Below, piece after piece: positions 44,202 to 46,781 of a DNA stretch of 46,781 nt. Both the position numbers and the translations under genes were made by a program. The first letter of the stretch is position 1; each line of letters starts with the position of its first letter. Origin of the DNA: Ettlia oleoabundans (taxonomy: Eukaryota > Chlorophyta > Chlorophyceae > Chlamydomonadales); assembly GCA_019693395.1 (NCBI GenBank), contig JAAMXP010003248.1:1-46781 (forward strand). The letters are read 5' to 3'. The notes below the pieces were generated by a model. It did not search any database, was not told the origin of the DNA, and saw only the letters and a program-made list of their open reading frames with translations.

Positions 44202-46781
44202 ATGACGTCTCAACTTCATATCGTATGTGAGTGCGACTGTGCAGCAATGCGCATGTCTGTTTTTGCGCCAAGACGGTGTGGCCGAGCGTCATTATTTGCT
44301 GCATTTGCAGGTCGCACTCCTGAGGAGCTTCAATTCCTGGCGGGGCCGCCGGAGGTCACCAAGTTGGCCACCCTGGGGTGAGATTTCTGTGGGCCGATGG
44401 GCTTGATTGAACGGCTTGTGATGCTCTGAAGCACTAACACAATACCGATCAACCCGCGTTGCCACTGCAGGACGCCCGCCAGCAGTCTGGTCTTCTCGCC
44501 AGATGCCTCCCGCCTGGTGGTGGTTGGTGGCGACGTTGTCACAGTGCTTGATGCTGCCACACGGGAGCAGCAGCTGCGCCTGGAAATCCCTGCTGTGATT
44601 GCAGCAGCCTTGTCGCCAAAAGGCACCTTCCTGATCACCTTTCAGCGACCTTCCAAAGATGAGAGCGGCGCAGGTGCGGTGGGTCAACGCAGCATCGGCA
44701 CCACTGCTTGGGCAGTGCGCATGTCCCAAGATTCATCGCTTGTTTTCTCAAACAGTTCACACGATTACCATTCATCTAAACGTCAGTGGAGTATCAGTGG
44801 TGCAGGTTGATCAACAGCAGCTCTGCTTTTTGCACCTTTCCCGAAGCTGCCACTCCTTGCCATGCACGTCTGCAGCGACCCGCAACCTCAAGTTGTGGCG
44901 AATGGCAGATGGGGAATGCCTGCTGAGCCTGCATCAGAAGCTGTTCACCAAGGACACATGGCCTAGTGTACATTTCACGGCAGGTGGGCGAAACTTGTGC
45001 TGCAGCGTGCACTTTGTGGCATGCCTGTGAACTTGCGTTCCCACATGAGGGGCTCAGGTGCACAGCCGCACAGCACACCGCAAGTAGCGGTTCTTAGCAG
45101 TTTACGGTCTCACTTCGCCAGTAAGATTGTTTTAGAGTTTTGCCACGTCCTGTTTGTTGGCAGGCACCCTGCAACACCCAGGTGTTTCTGTGGCACAACC
45201 CACCTGCACTGTTTGGGTGCACGGCAGCTGCGCACGCCACTGCACAACCACGCCCTCGCTGAGCCGTGCTGCCTCCCTCTCTGGCCTGCTCTGCCTCCGC
45301 AGACGAGTCCCTCGCTTTGCACCAGGTCACCAACGCCATCAACATCTACTCAACAGCAGACTTTGGTGCAGGTGAGCTGCCCTTGCCTGCCCTCAGACCA
45401 GCTGCCAGCTCATTAGGGCAATTGTCTGGCTTCTCTACTGAGCTGGGGCATGACGGCAGCTGTGCTGTCTAGCACACAATATCTGATTGAAATGGTTGGA
45501 AACTAATCTATTGCAGATATTGTCAACCAAAGTCCATGCATTTTTGCGGCTTTCTTGCCCTGCAAGCCATCTGCTGAATGATTCGCGTTTACGTCGCATT
45601 CCCACCTATCCCACCCTGCAGGCGTGTCAAAGCGGCTTTCGCTCAAGGGGGTGGCCGGCTTTGCGGTGTGCCCTGCTCCCAACCGTTCGCTGCTCGCTGC
45701 ATACGTGCCTGAGTCCAAGGGCAGTCCCGGATTCATTGCACTCTATGACTACTCAGCTGTCTCCGCTGGCAGCGATGCGCCACCGCCGCTCTGCCGCAAG
45801 AGCTTCTACCGGGTGGGTAGCTGGACAACTGGTCTGGGGACACATTTGTGGAATTCGGGCCAGTATGGGGTGCCACAATGATTGTGGGCTTGACAGCGCT
45901 TCCAGGTGCCCCGTTTTCCAGTCACATGCCTTGCTCATGTACTCCGTGACAATCCTGTCGCCCTGGCCATCGGTGATGCGGCTGTTGTGCTGCTCACAGG
46001 GCTGACCGCTGCTTAGGGATCGCCCGCCCAGTAATGCGCGAGTTGATGCGACCTATTGCAGGCCAACGCTGCGCGGCTAATGTGGAACAGCACGGGCACC
46101 GCTGTGCTGGTGCTGACTGCCTCTGACGTGGACGCCACAAACCAGGTGAGTGCAGGAAAGGGCGGCGGCGGTGGTGGTGGTGGTGGTGGTGGTGGTGGTG
46201 GCTTTGATACTGCGAGGACCAGGCTGCCGCATTTTACTCGTGTGTGTTGGCAAGTTCTGGGCATCTCTGCCACATCTTGCGCAGCAATGCTCTGCCAAGG
46301 TCCCTTTGCTTGCCTGCCACCTGAGCACGGTGGGTTGTGGTGCTGTTTTGCTGCACCACCGTACCTGTGCTGCAGTCCTACTACGGCGAGCAGAAGCTGT
46401 TCTTCATGGCAGCTGACGGCAGCAATGAGTGCCAGGTGCCGCTGCCAAAGGTGGGTGACGCGGGTCTGGTGTATGGCTACCTGCTGCTGAGTCTGCCAGG
46501 CCAGGCCCAGCAAGAACTTTCTAGTGGTGGAGTAAATGCCTCGCAGGTAAGGTTGCCAAGGGCGCCAACGTCAGTCTGGCCTGCTTTGAGTCTAAGGAAT
46601 GAAGCAGGCTGGGCCCCTTCTTGCCTGCCATCTTTGAGCGTCACAATCTGCCCGCCTGCCTGCCTGCCTTCCTGACCTGCCCAACCTGCCAACATGTCGC
46701 CGCTGGTTATACATGCTGCTGCAGGAGGGCCCCATCCATGACGTGCAGTGGAATCCCAAGGGCGACTACTTTGTTGTGGGT
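44202..46781 (+). CDS. EIF2A: Eukaryotic translation initiation factor 2A (5' part)
   Basis: Nine exons before the window ends, all in phase: 44202-44226, 44311-44377, 44471-44673, 44876-44983, 45303-45371, 45622-45812, 46062-46145, 46376-46450, 46725-46781; 293 aa seen of an expected 500-600. eIF2A is a WD40 beta-propeller protein that can bring initiator tRNA to the 40S subunit independently of eIF2. Matches to the family run in order: LQFLAGPPEVTKL, SSLVFSPDASRLVVVGGD, RNLKLWRMADGECLLSLHQK, DTWPSVHFTADESLALHQV, AAYVPESKGSPGFIALYDYS, ARLMWNSTGTAVLVLTASDV, TNQSYYGEQKLFFMA and GPIHDVQWNPKGDYFVV. The start was chosen because the 25-nt first exon (MTSQLHIV) with a GTGAGT donor fits the phase of exon 2; an ATG at 44166 does not. 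The gene is cut by the window edge, not broken. Confidence 0.92.
46161..46202 (+). repeat. GGC/GGT trinucleotide microsatellite in an eIF2A intron
   Basis: Three to four GGC units followed by about ten GGT units start 15 bp after the exon 7 donor. This may vary in length and may affect splicing because it is so near the donor. Confidence 0.85.

Noticed and set aside
1..46781. CRISPR arrays, insertion sequences, operons
   Set aside because: No regularly spaced repeats or transposase genes were seen, and gene structure is plainly eukaryotic.

Overview
The window looks like nuclear DNA of a GC-rich green alga, most likely a trebouxiophyte (Chlorella-like). Genes are broken by many short introns with GT/GC...AG borders. 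Proteins are rich in Ala, Gln and Pro, and CAG/CTG tracts are common. A plant-type chloroplast RNA-splicing (CRM) domain sits beside pan-eukaryotic genes (RBR ubiquitin ligase, cyclin-like protein, eIF2A, TRF4-type poly(A) polymerase). No operons, ribosome-binding sites or CRISPR arrays are seen. Most exon models below were built by hand from splice sites, reading-phase agreement and family motifs.

Layout. (1) 704-12042 (-): a very large secreted G8 / parallel beta-helix protein of the fibrocystin-L type, ending in a series of ShK-like cysteine domains. One intron holds a segment that looks organelle-derived. (2) 13296-15377 (+): a multi-pass membrane protein of unknown family. (3) 15826-20172 (-): an ankyrin-repeat RBR E3 ubiquitin ligase, complete in five exons. 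(4) 20330-23342 (+): an HpaI/HpcH-type class II aldolase in ten small exons, divergent from (3) across 157 bp. (5) 23580-24506 (+): a single-CRM-domain protein, probably chloroplast-targeted. (6) 24507-26291: a gene-poor, strand-skewed stretch. (7) 26292-28036 (-): a cyclin-like gene, 5' end unresolved. (8) 29135 to about 31650 (-): a proline-rich actin-nucleation promoting factor with WH2, central and acidic C-terminal motifs. (9) 32125-34073 (+): a TPR-like protein, probably plastid-targeted. (10) 34562-44014 (-): a 16-exon model joining an FCP1-like HAD phosphatase domain to a TRF4/PAPD5-type non-canonical poly(A) polymerase. (11) 44202-46781 (+): the 5' part of eIF2A, cut by the window end and divergent from (10) across 187 bp.

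The most unusual item is gene (10). Reading phase agrees across all 15 introns, the sum of exons is a multiple of three (1950 aa), and there is almost no room for a terminator plus promoter between the two halves. Also notable: at least five well-supported GC-AG introns in four neighbouring genes, an intron of the G8 gene whose sequence recurs in degraded form upstream of the same gene, and the WH2-central-acidic protein without a recognisable N-terminal regulatory domain.
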